This document shows positions 1 through 12,944 of a DNA stretch of 64,000 nucleotides, piece after piece. Origin of the DNA: Epiperipatus broadwayi (taxonomy: Eukaryota > Onychophora > Udeonychophora > Euonychophora > Peripatidae); contig JAQFVV010012512.1 in the NCBI GenBank assembly GCA_028023455.1, positions 2,449,935 through 2,513,934 on the forward strand, in the 5' to 3' direction. How positions within the stretch are numbered: position 1 is the first letter of the stretch; each line of letters opens with the position of its first letter. The notes beneath the pieces are model-generated. The model ran no database searches, was not told the origin of the DNA, and was given only the letters and a program-made list of their open reading frames with translations. Position numbers and translations under genes: made by a program.

Positions 1-1140
1 ATTTCTTCAATACTTATTAATTTTCAAGAGATTATTGGGAATTCCGATTATTGACTTGCCCAGTAGAAAAACGATTAATTTATTCCATTATTTTAACAAC
101 AGAGCTTATAATTATCCATGTATATTAATATAGAGTTGTTAATCATAAGGTTTTAGGAATTTTAATCCAACTTTGTTTTTTTTTTTTAAAAATATCACCA
201 AGAAAAAAAACTTAGTTACTTCAACCTTACGATCAAGAAGCTCTCTTCTTTTTTTCTCTCTTGAATTTCATATTCCCCGATTGTTTGAAATTCTTTGATT
301 GGCTAATATTTTCCCACTTTTTTCTATGAAACAATTATTTATTTTGAAAGTTTTTTGGTTTATTACTTTAAAATGACCGATTTTCCTTTTTTTTTTTAAA
401 AATATTAAAATACAATATTTTTTTAGAATTTAAATAAAGATAAAATTTACTGTTTTAATTTTAAATCAGTATTTTTTAAAATTAAACTTTATTTATCTAC
501 TTTTAAATATAGTAAGATTTGAAGATAAATAATTTCTATGTTTAAAATCAAATGCGCACCCACAATAATTATTAGTCCCTACTACGCATTATGTTTACAA
601 AATTACAATTTAAACTTCACTGGTTTTAAACTCCAAATAATATTAATTGTTCATCCATCTGCACATATATGACTCTGTAGGTTATTTTCTATATGTATTT
701 TGAGTTAAAATCATTTATAAATTTCCATTAGCTAAAACCGAGTTTAAATCTTATGATCTAATACGTCATTATTGTCTTCTTTTAATAAGTAAATATTATT
801 GGATTTGTAAAATTTAAAATTATACTCTAAAATTTTATTTTAGAATAGTCTGAGCTAATAAAAAGTGCACAATATATATAATGACATATAACTATTTATT
901 ACAGAAAAATTAAACAAAACAATAAAAGAAATACTATTTTAAATATTTATCATGAAAAGTCTTAGTGTTGAACATATAATAAAATATATATTTCACGGAA
1001 TTTATTACATGAAAAAAGGTGGATCTCCTTCAGTTATTATTATTTACCAAACAGCAATTACTCAAAATAAAGAAAAACATTATATTTTTTAACAATGATA
1101 TGTATGAAAAAATAAAATGTTTGTGTGGTTGTGAAATTAT
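1..1140. other. AT-rich DNA, nothing recognised
   Basis: No open frame of useful length, splice-flanked exon, tandem array or transposon end could be recognised here. The composition is A/T runs and short degenerate words. Confidence 0.6.
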
Positions 1141-1226
1141 AAAGCTCTGCTTTGGTTTTCTTGCTTATTTGTTGGTGGTGATGCTGTAATAAAGCACCCT
1201 GCTTAAAAATGCCACAGTCCGCCACT
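1141..1226 (-). mobile_element. Possible DNA-transposon end (hAT-like terminus)
   Basis: Read on the minus strand this stretch begins CAGTGGCGGACTGTGGCA and continues GC-richer than its surroundings. Termini beginning CAGTGGCG are common in hAT-type DNA transposons. I found no matching opposite terminus and no transposase nearby, so it would be a solo end or a short non-autonomous copy. The assignment rests on the terminal word only. Confidence 0.3.
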
Positions 1227-1539
1227 GATTAATATATAAATAAACAATTTAGGAGTGATAAAAATTTGCCAGTATCTTATTATTTGTTAAATATAAATAA
1301 ATATATTACTTTATAAAATGGTGGAGAATTAATTATATTTAACAAAGATAGTGTGCCAGATAATTCTTGTTGCTTTTTAATGTTTATAAATTATATCATT
1401 TATATTATTCTTATGATATTTAAACCAAAATGTAATTTAATGGGTCATCCTGCATGATGTAATACAATGATTTTGGAAGTCAAGGTTCATGCATAGTAGC
1501 TGTTATCCAGTGCATAAATTGAACTCCAGAGAATAAATC

Positions 1540-1631
1540 TATTATTATTATTATTATTATTATCATCATCATCATCATCGTCATCAACATTATTATTATC
1601 ATCATAATCATCATTAATTATTATCATTATT
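1540..1631. repeat. Compound (ATT)n/(ATC)n microsatellite
   Basis: Runs of ATT are followed by ATC and mixed ATT/ATC units. About 80 bases further on (1705-1731) is the motif gTTTCAAcaataataaACTTTATT, which recurs beside other trinucleotide arrays in the window (4672, 4864). This suggests that the array is the tail of a retroposed element lying on the minus strand. Confidence 0.85.
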
Positions 1632-2849
1632 TGTATGGAATTTATCTCACTGTACTATACATTTATTGTTTGTTTCATAATGAATAAATAAATAAATTAT
1701 TAAGTTTCAACAATAATAAACTTTATTAATCCTTCTACTTACATAGTATTACAAAGCCAATTAATTGTAGCGAGATACATGTTTAATTCTATTACTCATA
1801 TTCTACGACAGTTCAATTTCAAGTGTTACTATACTATTTTATCAAAAGTATGTATCTATATAGGTATTTGTAAATGATTCTATCCTTTTTGGAAGTAAGT
1901 GTCAATTTAGCATATTATTATCAAATAGCAGGTCAATCTTGATCATCTTTTTTTAATTCTTAGCGAATATAAGTTTCATTTTAATCATGGTTCTTTAATT
2001 TTTAGATTGTGGTATATCAGGAAAAGGTCATTATAAGGGTATACAAATCTTCTTTGTCATGCGATTGGATTTGATTTATCCAATGTCTAACTTTAAAATT
2101 TTTAAGCACTCATGTCTTGATTCTTGTCTCCCTCTATTTCCATGGTATCATGAAACACTAGCCCATTCTCTTCATCCATTGCTACAGTCCAGCCATATAT
2201 CTCCAACTCTCCGTGAGGGTTCTCTCTTCTATCTTTTTTTCTGGTTGACCTGGTTTGCACCTATGTTCAAGGTGTGTTTTAATTTGGGTAGGCAGATCTG
2301 AAGTGATAACTTCCATCTCTTCAATCGATATTTATTCATAATTGTTGGCCATAGTTAAACTTTGGTTGCTATTCTCCGTCTTTGTTGTATATCAATCATG
2401 CCTTCAATTTTGGTCTCAAGTGCCACTATTTTTGTGCAATCATGATTAGCTCTCTCTGACTGATTTTGTTGGCCAATTTTTAGCTGGTTTGCCTTTGGTC
2501 CAATTTTTTTAATCCTCTTTTTTTATTGCTTAATTTCTCTTGCTCATACAGCTGAGCTGAAATTGCCTGGTCTGCAATTTTTAGCTCACTTCAGTTGTTG
2601 TTTTTTACTTTTAAGCCAACTAGCTCTCGGCCACCCTCTATGTGATTGATGTGTTTTAGCTTCTTACCTATCCTTGCTTTATTTTTTTATCCTTTCAATT
2701 ATATATTCTTTATCTTGTTGGTCTATTTTTCTGCATTTTTTATTACTTTTTTGCATATTTATTTTTGGTCTTCAGTGTTCATCAAATGTATCTTCAATTC
2801 CAGTCTCATATTGGAGTATTTGATTGTTACTTGATTACTTTTTTTAGCT
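1632..2849. other. AT-rich DNA, probable decayed retrotransposon flank
   Basis: No supported gene. The interval from about 2040 is T-rich on the plus strand, as expected for an A-rich ORF1 decaying on the minus strand, and it leads into the clearer ORF1 remnant that follows. Short open frames here have no recognisable motif. Confidence 0.4.
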
Positions 2850-4140
2850 GATTTTGTTGATCAAGTTTTATCTGTTTTGCTCTTGTTTCAATTCTTTTAT
2901 CTTCTTTTCATTGGCTAGTTTCTCTTTCTCAAAAAACTGGGATAGTACTGAGTGATCTGCAACTTTCAGCATACTTTGCTTCCTATTTCTTTGTATATCA
3001 TCTAGTTCATTATTATTTTTTTGCAAGTACCTCTTTACCACCATCTTGATGTTTGGTGGGTTTTCTCTTCTTATCTGCCCTTGGTTGATTTTCAGTTCCT
3101 TCCGTTGTATATTCTTTATCCGCAAGCTCTATTTCTGCCCATATTTTATTTTTCTGCATGCCATCTATTTCTCGGCTGGTCTCTAGGTGTTTAACATTTT
3201 TCACCTTTTTGTCTGGACTTGCTTGATCTTTCACTTGCTCTAGAGTGTATTCCTTAATTAATATTTCCTGTGTTTTAGCTGCTGACTGCTCATTGCTATT
3301 GTTCTCTCTTCCGCAGTCTATTGTCAGGTGTTCTCTACTGCCACACACAAAATATTGTGGTCTAAGTCCTTTAATTTTGTATGGTCAGTATTGCTTTCTG
3401 AACCATTATTATGCTCATGATGTCTTCAGTTTTTATGCCTTCACTGATCTCGAACTTAAAATAAAAACTATTTGAAAAAGCAGTGCAGGTGTGACTGAGC
3501 AATATATTGGCTTCGTATATATTGGTTGACCAAACTGCCTCATTAGTTTTATGAAATCATGGATATTATACCGCAAATAGGTATTTTTAATAATGCCAGT
3601 GTTCTAATTTTGCATTTCTTTATCTACAACCACAAGAGCATAATTTTCCAAAGTTTTAATTTTTTCTTAAAAATCTGCCCATTGCTTGTTACTAAAGAAT
3701 TCTACCTCCAAATACCTTGAATTGGTATGTTCTCCTATGGTTGATACTGAGCTCCACATTCTGTTCCTTGATTGTAAAGAGACAGATTTCTATCTGTCAC
3801 TGCCACTATGACTGACTTATTTGAGAAAAATCCCCTAAACGAAGTAAACAACTTTTTCAGTATGGTCTCGTTAAATCTACAATCTGTGATTTATCTCTTC
3901 CACTTCTCCTTTTGTCCAAAAATTCTGCAAAGGCTCATCGGCATCATATTCATCCATATTCATATCATTCATTTCATTCAGGTCATCCTGATTGGCCCTT
4001 CTAAATCTTGAAAGTTGTTTTGTATTTTGTGAATTTAATTGTGCTATATTTGCACATGTTGCCTGTGCTCTAATATTGTTATATGTTCGTGATGTCTGAT
4101 CTGTGTCAAACTTTGTCTTGCATTCTGATGTGTATGCCAT
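2850..4140 (-). pseudogene. Decayed retrotransposon ORF1 (zinc-knuckle protein)
   Basis: Minus-strand coding remnant in several pieces. The start at 4140 gives MAYTSECKTKFDTDQTSRTY, followed by an acidic stretch (NEMNDMNMDEYDADE). After multiple stops the frame reopens near 3360 with YFVCGSREHLTIDC, which fits a CX2CX4HX4C zinc knuckle except that the first Cys is Tyr. A long, highly charged Lys/Glu tail follows (3348 to about 2868), rich in coiled-coil-like sequence. This order (N-terminal domain, CCHC knuckle, charged tail) is typical of ORF1 or Gag-like RNA-binding proteins of non-LTR retrotransposons. No reverse transcriptase follows at its 3' side, and stops and frameshifts show it is dead. 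The family within LINEs is not resolved, and an LTR-element Gag is the alternative. Confidence 0.55.
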
Positions 4141-4367
4141 TTTGACAATATCTTGTGTCAGTGTAGCACTTAAGAAAAACTGAAAATAAACAATAAATCA
4201 CCCACTTTTTGACAAAAAGTCCATTTTTCCTGATAGGTGTGACCATTAACCATCTTCAGGTGATGTTTTAAACCAGTTTTTTTCCACCTCTGTATTTTTT
4301 CCCACTTTTTCTGGGAACCTTTATCTAATGCATCTAGCCAACAGCACAGCAGGACTGCAGTTGATGA

Positions 4368-4672
<305 letters not shown>

Positions 4673-5283
4673 GTTTCAATAATATACTTTATTGTCAACA
4701 AACATTATATGATGTTTACTTACTTATGCCTTGGTTACAGTGGCATGATGATTTTTACAGATTTGTCTTGACTGAGATTTTTATTGCTAATTACATAGAT
4801 ATGGAAGTGTTGAATAGGGGTCTACATCAGTTAACCTATTCAATTACATTGTATTATTATTATTATGTTTCAAAGAGTAAACTTTATTGAGATTCAAAAA
4901 GGGTTACATAAGTTACATTTGAAAACATTAAGTTTTAGATACAAATTGATACATAATATTACATATATAATAAATGTTTACAATCTTGATTGTGATAGAA
5001 AAGAAAAACATGATTTACATTAATTAAAGGAAAAATAATTATTGCATAACAAGATACATATGTCAAATTAAGTTAATGTAGAATTTTAAGATGTGATGTT
5101 GAAAAAAATATGTGGGAATGGATGATAGTACTATTGAAAACATATGAAGGAAGGGTTGAAGTTAGTGATATAATCCCATAAAAAAGGTTCATTTGGAGAG
5201 ACTGCTATAGTTTTCATAGCTAAGTCTTATTGCTTCATTTGTTGCATAAGTTCCATGTGAAGAAAAAAAAGGAGAAATAATAG
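4673..5283 (-). mobile_element. Probable 3' ends of a retroposed repeat family (two copies)
   Basis: Two minus-strand 3' ends can be seen. One ends at about 4672 and one at about 4864, the latter beside a short (ATT)n array at 4853-4866. Both read on the minus strand as AATAAAGTnTA, about 4-6 bases, TTGAAACAT, and then trinucleotides. The second copy extends to about 5000 with repeated GTTACAT-like words; similar words follow the array near 62.9 kb. No coding sequence could be recognised, so this is either a SINE or a 5'-truncated LINE 3'UTR. Confidence 0.4.
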
Positions 5284-5845
5284 TCAGGATGAATTGCATC
5301 TTGGTAAAACACAAAAACATTATTTCAGCATGAATTGCATCCTGGGAAAATGCTAGCTCAGCAATGATTATTTTGAGAAAATGGAAAAACAGTTGTCAGC
5401 ATGAATTGCATCTTGGGAAAATGGTAAAACACTAGTCAGCATAAACTGCAGTCTGGGAACACGGAAAAATATCATTTCATCATGGAAATGTACAATTTAG
5501 CATGCATTGAGTCCTGGGTAAATGAAAACATTCCAGTTTAGCATAAATTGTATCTTGTGAAAATGAAAAGTAAAACCCTTGTTTGCATGAATTGCATCCT
5601 GACAAAATGGAAAATACTAGATGGCATAAATTGCATCTTGGGAAACCTGAAAAACACTGGACAGCATGAATTACAACTGTAGAAAATGGAAAAACACCAG
5701 TCAGTATTGATAGCATCCTAGGAAAATAGAAAAACATTAATTCAGTATGGATTGTCCCTTGGGAAAATGGAAAATATGCCAGTGAGCATGAGTTGCATAT
5801 TGGCAAAAGGGAAAAACATCAGTTATTATGAGTTACATTCTTGAA
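5284..5845. repeat. Degenerate minisatellite, unit about 40-45 bp
   Basis: About a dozen diverged units of the form GCATGAATTGCATCTTGG followed by GAAAATGGAAAAACA. Units differ by substitutions and small indels, indicating an old array that is no longer homogenised. A minus-strand open frame inside it is a product of the repeat and is not called as a gene. Confidence 0.8.
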
Positions 5846-6135
5846 TAATGATGGTATTGAGCAAATTTTTTGGATTGAAGCTTGAGAATTGCTGCAGGAC
5901 TATAATTATACACTTTTTCAATGAAGGTTGCCATCTTTATTTCATTTCTCATCTTGGTCAAAAATAAATGTGATTAAATTTTTCTATGGGTACACATGGA
6001 ATTTTTTTTAAAAAGTATACTATGTAATCAAGGTTTATTCTATCTTTGATAAGGTGTAAAATTTACCTTTAATAAAGATGATATTGAGCAAACTTTTACT
6101 ATTTGTAGCAGCAGTGTTAAGGATATAGTGACAGG
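5846..6135. other. Short AT-rich spacer
   Basis: The word TGGTATTGAGCAAA at about 5853 recurs with one change (TGATATTGAGCAAA) at about 6078. Nothing else is recognisable. Confidence 0.5.
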
Positions 6136-6171
<36 letters not shown>

Positions 6172-6288
6172 GCTACTACTACTAACTACTACTACTACTA
6201 CTATGACTACTACTACTACTACGACTACTACTACTACTACTACTACGACTACTACTACTACTACTATTACTACTACTACTACTATCTT

Positions 6289-6320
<32 letters not shown>

Positions 6321-6335
6321 ACTACTACTACTACT
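6136..6335. repeat. (ACT)n microsatellite
   Basis: About 200 bases of ACT units with scattered substitutions and a short TCC-rich interruption near 6295. It gives poly-Leu/Thr/Tyr frames that are not genes. Confidence 0.95.
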
Positions 6336-8070
6336 TATTAAATAGATCAAAGTCTGTGGTTAGGTTATTCTGTTCATAAATATTGGAAAACGTGTTTTGA
6401 AAAGTCATGTAATTAAAAATAAAAATCTAAAAACAACTATATTGAATACATATTTTTCATTTGCAGATTATTAAATTTGTTGATTAGTTGTAAAAATGAA
6501 CTATACTAATCTATGTGATAACATTCACTGTGAAATGGCTGAGTAATTACGATTTTACTGTTTAACTTATTTCAAGTCACCCTACAAACTAAACCTACAG
6601 AAAGAAAAAAATATTCAGGGTCAATGAATAAGCTGATATGTTTCTGAAGATACTGAACCATAATAAAGATATGTGTAAGAGGATGCGATATCGGCCAACT
6701 TGCTAAGCACGAAATGTGCATTTTGGAGATCATATACCTTTTTCACATGTTTTTGATCATATGTTTACGATTACACGTCTCACCCTGCTATTAAAAGCGG
6801 ATAGAAACCAGTCCCTATTTTGCATGAAGGTGGTGTAGTGAAAATTAACTAGAGAAACATTATTCATTAAACTATTTTATCATTTCCAAGTGTTAAGTTT
6901 AGAGCTGCAAAAAAAAAAGACAGTGGAAGTTTCATTAATTAACATTGCGAATCCTCAGTTATAGATATTGAAAGTGTATTTAAATAGGATGAAACAAAAA
7001 AAAAAAACTCAATTGGAATAAAACTGGGGGGGTGTATTTTGAAAAACAAATATATATATAAAGAAAGTAAAATTTTATTCAACCTTAAAAACGAATAAAT
7101 GTATTATTTCATTTAAATTCTTGTCAGGATTTAATTTAAATCTCCTATTGTTTTATTTAAATAGAAACACATTTTTCGTAAATTGATTATGCTAAATTTT
7201 ATAATATTTTGGGTTTATTATTTATGTGCAAACCGAGTATAAGAGTAAGATTAATCTCACTTATATATATATGCATGCATAAACAAAAATTAACTGAATT
7301 TAAATGTATTCAATTAATATTCAAATTTATAAATGAGTGTTTAGTAGCAAAAACTTATATAAATTGCAACTTTTCAGCTTAATTTTATTAAAGTGAGGTG
7401 ATTTATGTATTCTAAATTACAAATTCTTGCCTCTATCTATTAATTAATCATTTCATAATTCAAAATTATTATTTCACCATATCAAAGTTTAGATGGCTTT
7501 TTAATAGCTTTTATTATATATTAAATTATAGTATGACTTTTTTATTTTGATTAGGCAAAAAAAAAAAAATAGGAAGTAAAGAGTATGATGCATTCGTCAT
7601 TAATATAAAAAATAATATATATATTATCTTGATAATTGCTATGATGGTTAACACCCAAATCATAATCTAAATAATTTGGTCCCTGGCTCAGATAGATATG
7701 AATAATCACGTGAGTAGGATGATTAATTGTGATTATTATTCCTATAGTTATCTACTGTCAGGAAGCATATATAAATGTAATTCTTACTGAAGAAGTTTTA
7801 ATAAACTTATCCTACTCTGTTTTCTTTTTGTTAATTGATTATCATTAATAATTGTTATATTTTGTGATCACTGTTTTAATCCTTATTTCATAGACTACTT
7901 AATTTTTGTCATTATAATATTAAAACTAGACAATCTACAATTCTTTCAACTGCTTTAATATGCTTTTAGTATATTGCTTTTATGACACAAATCTGAAAAA
8001 TCCATGTTAAGAGTATTTTTAAGAGTTTAAATTGCTTACTCTGAGAACTGCAGTTAATTACGTGTTTCCA
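6336..8070. other. AT-rich DNA, nothing recognised
   Basis: No exon, transposon end or tandem array was recognised, apart from short homopolymers and a G-run near 7027. Confidence 0.5.
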
Positions 8071-8071
8071 A

Positions 8072-8124
<53 letters not shown>

Positions 8125-8222
8125 AATAAATAGATATATGAATAGATAGATAGAGAGAGATACAGATAGATAAATAGGTAGATAGGTAGATAGAGGTCGA
8201 TAAATAGATGAATAGATAGATA
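8071..8222. repeat. (GATA)n microsatellite
   Basis: A pure ATAG/GATA core of about 55 bases is followed by degenerate GATA units with G and A substitutions. Minus-strand Ile-Tyr-Leu-Ser frames are artefacts. Confidence 0.95.
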
Positions 8223-9222
8223 TATTACAACATTGCATTTAACAAATCCAATCTCTCTCATCATCTAGTATCAGTATTTATGAATGAATAGAAGATAAAT
8301 GAGTCTCATTTTTTCAGCTGAGATAGCAAATAGACACACACTCCTAGATATATAAACATGTGACGAATCAAAGAACAATGCCATTCAAACAAATAATACG
8401 AACAATGTAAATTTTAATTAACGCTAAATTATTGTCATTTTCGCAACCATTATTATGACTTTAACAGTAGCATTGAAAGTATATTTGTTTTTTAAAATTA
8501 ATGTTATGCTTTATTATTCGTTATAGTATATTTATAAATACACACGTACACACATATATAAATTTAAACAAGTATGAAATTTAAGTTAACCAATATGATG
8601 CAACAACTCCATTTAAATCATTTAAAATTAAACACGATAACAGCTAATCTTTTTTACATTTTTAATGTATTGTGTAACAATGTCTTATTATAATGTGTTT
8701 ATGAAATATTTAAATGAGTTATTTTTTTACACTAACTTAATAGTTTACATTTAAACTGTCGTAATTAGAGTTATTATTACTTTAGATAATTTAAATTTTA
8801 CATTTGTTTATTTTTGTTCATATATATGTGTTTATGTATGACAAAAGATTATCTTAGTTAATAGAAAAAAATGTAGGACTCAATTTTCTTCTGTATATAT
8901 ATATAAACACGCACACACTCTCACAAAAAGGCTAAAAAGGCTGTAAATAACTCAATTCAGTAGAAACACTTAAAAAAAAAGCATTATTCTCAATACTTTT
9001 TAATTATTAGTTAGTGAGATCTTAAGAATTTTTATATCCATGATTTACTCTTTAATTAAAATATAGCTGATTGGCTATGAATGAACTGGCTACATGAAGA
9101 AAATTGTAAACTTGATTGGAAAATGAAAATAATTGTGTTTTATTAGTCTGAGAATTGAAATCATGTCATGAGATACTACAGGACCAAATTTTATACAGTA
9201 TAGGAGATAAGGCTGCAGAAAC
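8223..9222. other. AT-rich DNA, nothing recognised
   Basis: No supported feature. It ends at the conserved 5' boundary of RTE copy 1. Confidence 0.5.
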
Positions 9223-10566
9223 GAGTTTGCTATTAACTGAAAAGAGCCCCTTTGATTCTACTTGGAGGCCTTAAAGGAACCGAGCAGGGCAAATTCCTAA
9301 TGTCCACTTCATACATTTTGTCGTTGCAGCTGTTATTACTATGTGATTATTCATATAGTATACGAACATGGATGGGCTGCTCACCAACATGCATTTAGTG
9401 AATTTATTGGCTTTTTACCTCTGTGTTTAAGATCAAAAAACACCATGGTCTTTTTTCTCAGTTGCCTACTAAGACAGAATGAATGTATGTGTAAATAATA
9501 AATATTTTTCCAATAGATATATACAATTATGTTAGACTAAAATAAATCATTGCCCTTATTCCCAGGAGGCTGTAAAGTCATCAACCAAGGCAGCAAGCAG
9601 TTGGTGGCCAAAGGTGGAGGATGCTAAGAATCCCCTGGTTGTGGACCCAGGCTGCCATTTGATGATGACTTTTTATTTAGATACTTACAACTGCAGATCA
9701 CTTTCAAGTGAAGGAAGATTGCAAGAATTAGAAAAACTGTCTTATATTAAATGGGACATTATTGGATTTTGTGAAGTTAGAAGAAAAGGTGAAGAGACAA
9801 TTGATTTAAAAAGTGGGCATGTACTCTACTATAAAGGCACAAATATTGGAAATACAAATGGAGTAGGATTCATTATAAATAAAAAGTGGAAAAACAACAT
9901 TGTCAAGATTGATGGTGTATTGACCAGAGTGGCAAGATTAGTTATACAACTTAATAGCAGATACCAAATGCAGATGGTTCAAGTCCATGCCCCAACAAGT
10001 TCTCATAGTGGTGAAGTAGTAGAAATTTTTTATATGGATGTACAAAAGGCTTTTGATCAGAGTAAACAACATTTAAAATTGTTATGGGATACTTTAATGG
10101 TAGAATTGGTAAACAAATGAAAGATGAAAGTGATGTAGGTAATTTTGGTTATGGTAATAAAAATGAGAGATGTCATAGACTTATGGAGTTTGCAGAAAAA
10201 TAAAAACTCTATATTATGAATTCCTTTTTTGAGAAAAATGTTAAAAGAAAATGGACATGGAAGCATCCAAATGAAGGTACAGCAGAATTGTATTATATTT
10301 TGACTAACAGTAAATACCTATTTCAAAATTGTAATATCCTTAATAAATTTAACACAGGAAGTGACCATCGATTAATAAGATGTAAGATACATGTTAATGC
10401 AAAACTAGAAAGACAAAAATTATTAAGAAAAACAATATTTACAGTTGATATTTTTAATCTTCAGAAACACTCTAATGAATTTAAATTAGAACTTACACAT
10501 TGGTTTCAAGTATTAGTGTATTTTGAACATGATTCAGATTTGAATGAAATTAATAAGAAAAAAACT
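9223..10566 (+). mobile_element. RTE-type retrotransposon copy 1, 5' half (broken)
   Basis: The 5' end GAGTTTGCTATTAACTGAA matches the other two 5' ends in the window (34259 minus, 51805 plus), so this copy keeps the element's true start. A leader of about 390 bases precedes the apurinic-type endonuclease. Readable pieces include [14 protein letters not shown], the catalytic Glu in [11 protein letters not shown], the linker VHAPTSSHSGE and the SDH motif in GSDHRLIRCK. Compared with copy 2 it has lost one T near 10074, shifting the frame just before the GDFNAR motif, and has a stop near 10201. Similarity ends at about 10566, before the reverse transcriptase. The element's 3' end reappears at 11868, so the middle was lost or replaced. 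Confidence 0.85.
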
Positions 10567-11104
10567 CCAAAACGGAATCGTTTAATGAAAAAAAAATAAA
10601 GATTTTTTAATATTATATTAAAGACAAATAAAATTAAAATTTCTGGAAATTTAAATACTCATTTCTGGCTATTATGGTTAGAATAAGATAAAAAGATGTC
10701 ATTTAGGTCCACTAATCATTGACTAATTGTGATACAAACTAAACATGTACCAGACTTATTAGATGATTTAAAAAACAAACAACAAAATATTTACCAATGT
10801 TCAAATATCATGCTTGTATACATCTATTGTAAAAGTGTAGTGTTTATTTATGAATATGGAAAATTGGAAATACTTTAATTTTTTAATATATTATATAAGG
10901 AAAGTATATTGCATTTATTATGAAGGCAAAAAAATATAATATTTAGAGAATTGTTAGAAGAAAAATCTTGAGTGAAATTTGATTATGTTAGAGAGAACTT
11001 TGATATTCTGCACATGCAAAAGATGATGTATTATCCCATCATTTATTAGGCTCACATTCATTTAATATCCTACCATTCCACCTTTTGGAAGGCCTGTAGT
11101 AAAC
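10567..11104. other. Unassigned DNA between the halves of RTE copy 1
   Basis: No similarity to the RTE middle region could be recognised. It may be sequence that replaced the reverse-transcriptase part, or highly decayed RTE. Confidence 0.4.
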
Positions 11105-11630
11105 TTTTTTTTCTCAGTGATGAAAGTTTATTAATAAAAAAACAGATACAAATATAGTTAGAAAAAGGTTTACAAGCGAGTGATTATTTGATAAATTGAA
11201 ATTTCAAAAGTAACATGGTAAGAGGGGAAGGATACATGTGAAAAGGGAATGGGAAGTGGAAAGAGGAAACAGTTGTAGTCCAGGCCAGTCCGAGATGCAT
11301 GTTTTCATTGGGCAAGCACTGCATGGGTCACAAACATTTGAATGATTGAGTCCTATGACAGAGGCTGAGAGAATGGAGTTGGAGGATTGCCCAAGTGTCT
11401 GTGAGGAGTGAGGGTGGGGCTAGTTTGATATCTCTGGTTTTGAGAGAGTGAATTAAGTCCAATAGCTTTTGATTCGCTGATTGGACTCTCTGGTCAAAAA
11501 TAATGGCACATCGGAGCAACCAGAGTACATAGATGAGGAAAACTGACAATCTAATAGTTGCAAAGACCCCTGTTTCTATGGATTTAGCATGAAGTAAAAT
11601 TTCAATCAACAATTTACAAATAAACAGACA
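11105..11630 (-). mobile_element. LINE 3' end, 5'-truncated (last ORF plus 3'UTR)
   Basis: A minus-strand frame from 11612 to 11328 (94 residues) contains VFLIYVLWLLRCAIIFDQR followed by NQKLLDLIHSLKTRDI. This kind of sequence is found at the C-terminus of L1/Tx1-like LINE proteins after the RT domain. After the stop comes a GC-richer 3'UTR of about 200 bases, an AATAAA signal (about 11141 on the minus strand) and ACTTTCATCACTGAG directly before an A-run (T-run at 11105-11112). The 5' end is truncated, as is usual for LINE insertions. It sits between the two parts of RTE copy 1 and so may have inserted into it. The family assignment is tentative; the retroposed 3' end is clearer. Confidence 0.6.
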
Positions 11631-11867
11631 ATTAGATCAATAACAAGAGATTAATTTTTTAGGATTATTTTATAATTAACTTTATAGGTGACAATTTGCT
11701 ACACCAAAAATGTTTTTTACTATAAGTGTATTATATATAAGAATGTGTATTTTGCATGTATAATATAATAAATAAGGTAGATTATTATAATAAATATTTA
11801 AATCATGTAGTATTTAATTGAGAATAATTCACACAAAAAATATTGTAAATTAAATAGATGGATTAAA

Positions 11868-12133
11868 AACAGATAGATATCATGGAACATTATTGAAAGA
11901 ATTAAAAAAGTGAAATAGTGCTGGTCTGAATGTACTCTTAGAAGAGGTGATAATACATAGACAGTAGAAATTTCAAATTATATCTTAAGAGAGGTAAATG
12001 ACTTAGAAAGAGACCAAATGTGAAAGATTGAAGAAAATGAAAAATTTTCTGGTGTGGTGTGAAGATGAGAATCTAGGGATTGAAGAAACTGGAGAGGCCT
12101 TTATTCACAATGAATCAATAATGATGTATATGA
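11868..12133 (+). mobile_element. RTE copy 1, 3' terminal fragment
   Basis: Translated across several stops, this stretch tracks the C-terminus of the intact RTE protein: ERIKKVK for EKIKRLK, RRGDNT for RRDDNR, TVEISNYILRE for [11 protein letters not shown], and RRESRDWRNWRGL for [13 protein letters not shown]. It then gives NNDD and the start of a TGATGAT-like end. It lies downstream of the EN half of copy 1 in the same orientation, so the two are best read as one insertion whose reverse transcriptase was lost. Divergence is high, with at least five stops. Confidence 0.7.
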
Positions 12134-12326
12134 GAGAGTACCCAAAAGCAACTGAAATCGTTCTCTGGAGGATGAAAATATTGTAGTACATAATTCTGCT
12201 ACTAGATATCTTTTGAGGGAGATGCCCCATGCCTCAGTATGTGAATTGTTGTCATTGGAAAAAGTCATATTGTAACATAGTAAATATTTTAGTTAGGTGT
12301 GTCTTACTTATTTGTCAATTTTTGTA

Positions 12327-12920
12327 ATGGCTGAAAAGTTGAGCAATTCTGTTTTCTGTTAGAGAAAATGGCAGGGAAACATTTATAATGCATGAAACAA
12401 CATACAAGCAAGTTTCTCTGGGGAAAACTGTGGTTAAATGGAAGTGTCAAATTCTCCATATTTTAAAAAAAATCATGGGGAGTGAAATCAAAAAGGAAGA
12501 CAATTTTTTTGGAAGCAAATGGCATTGTTCATACAGAATTTACCCATAATAATCAAACATTTTCCCTGAAAATGCTGAATAGTTTGTGTGATATTGTAGA
12601 ACAAAATATTCCTATTTTTGACTTAATGGTGAGTGAAAGCTTTATTACAACAATGTTACAGCACACAAAATCTTGAGTTGGTGCAATTTTTATTTAAAAA
12701 CACTGTACCACTTTATCCATCAACTATAGTCACTTAATCTCATTTCCTGTGACTTTTTAAATTTTCTTGAATGAAAAAATGTCTCAGTTGTTTTTGTAGG
12801 CATTAAAAAGCGTAACTTTACAAATGTCTGCAGACTACTTTGAAAAGAGAAATGATGTTTAGGTTGGTAAATTGCATTAAATAAATTGTATTTTGAAGCA
12901 GATTCAATTTGCAACATCTA
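12327..12920 (+). pseudogene. Mariner (DD34D) transposase relic
   Basis: The start MAEKLSNSVFC resembles the N-terminus of mariner/SETMAR-like transposases. The catalytic half is recognisable: NGIVHTEFTHNNQTF (for the family's G-V/I-VH-EF---GQT), then in a shifted frame HNNVTAHK (for HHDNAPAH, with the catalytic Asp changed to Asn) and SLNLISCDF (for SPDLAPCDF, last Asp kept). Several stops, at least one frameshift and an apparent loss of the linker and first-Asp region make it non-functional. It cut and pasted DNA at TA sites when alive. The LTR-like repeat starts about 25 bases after it. Confidence 0.7.
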
Positions 12921-12944
12921 AACTTCAATACATGATAAATATAT

